35,625 bases of DNA. It comes from Spirochaetia bacterium (GTDB lineage Bacteria > Spirochaetota > Spirochaetia > CADAEX01). Shown here piece after piece: positions 35,557 to 35,625 of the stretch (its first letter is position 1; each line of letters starts with the position of its first letter). The position numbers and the translations under genes were made by a program. The stretch covers positions 1-35,625 of the forward strand of contig JAGCGL010000071.1 in NCBI GenBank assembly GCA_017649605.1, given 5' to 3'. Below the pieces are notes generated by a model. It did no database searches. It saw only the letters and a list, made by a program, of their open reading frames with translations, and was not told where the DNA came from.

Positions 35557-35625
35557 CACAGCAATAACAAGCTGGGGCGCCGCTCCAGGGGTGGGGAGAG
35601 GGCTCTCCCCGTGGCCATTGGCGAC
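35557..35625. other. GC-rich hairpin region at the window end, candidate cos site
   Basis: Two inverted repeats: CTGGGGC/GCTCCAG near 35572-35588 (one G-T pair) and the perfect GGGGAGAG/CTCTCCCC at 35593-35600 and 35603-35610. The last bases TTGGCGAC join the first bases AGCGCCG of the window as an interrupted inverted repeat. The position next to the HNH and terminase genes fits a cos region. Confidence 0.5.

Overview
The window looks like the complete or nearly complete genome of a tailed siphovirus (HK97-type capsid, long non-contractile tail) that infects a low-to-moderate-GC anaerobic Firmicute, most likely a Lachnospiraceae-type gut or rumen Clostridium. The reasons are: all genes lie on the + strand; AGA/AGG and ATA codons are frequent; Shine-Dalgarno sites are strong (AGGAGG type); and the small accessory families (MTREEAIK zinc-ribbon proteins, TM2-HIRAN protein, LLH holin, RinA/DUF1492-like regulator) are ones I associate with Clostridia phages. 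No integrase, RNA gene for tRNA, polymerase or reverse transcriptase was seen. The host is inferred from style, not from a database match.

Layout. 1-1209: a ParB-like/DNA methyltransferase gene, split by a G8 tract. 1202-3021: terminase small and large subunits. 3032-8172: portal, minor capsid protein, scaffold, major capsid protein, head-tail connectors. 8184-16383: tail tube, tail-assembly chaperone pair with a canonical A-AAA-AAA -1 slippery site, tape measure, distal tail and baseplate proteins, and fibre/receptor-binding candidates. 16415-18102: membrane proteins, LLH holin, glucosaminidase endolysin. 18142-18708: a membrane peptide, a CxxC mini-protein and a sigma-region-4-like protein, closed by a terminator. 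18877-22030: an accessory operon of unknown function (papain-like cysteine-protease fold, Gln-rich protein, Gly/Cys-rich membrane protein, predicted beta-sandwich protein, basic Tyr/Arg protein). It contains a 5' leader at 20123-20194 that can fold in two mutually exclusive ways, one of which hides the ribosome binding site.

22100-26984 is the early control and replication region: a consensus promoter overlapped by a perfect 16-bp palindrome, a ribbon-helix-helix candidate, a TM2-HIRAN fusion, a short promoter-to-terminator RNA unit (about 23639-23731), an HTH protein, an exported SleB-like wall hydrolase, NinB-like and HNH-like recombination genes, a winged-helix replication initiator with an origin-like repeat cluster inside its gene, and a DnaC-like helicase loader. 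27127-32672 is a dense block of more than twenty small genes, many Cys-rich, joined by a recurrent junction motif and built from shared N- and C-terminal modules. 32669-34561 encodes a 630-residue glycosyltransferase with a GT2-like and a GT4-like domain and an extra C-terminal domain.

34572-35625 is the late switch: a RinA/DUF1492-like regulator whose last codons begin a seven-unit array of exact 10-bp repeats, then a terminator, an HNH nuclease and GC-rich hairpins. The two window ends form an interrupted inverted repeat when joined, as expected if the molecule was cut or opened at a cos site. The inferred logic is: early genes run from the 22116 promoter, replication uses the intragenic origin with host helicase and polymerase, and the DUF1492-like protein turns on HNH, terminase, head, tail and lysis genes across the joined ends.
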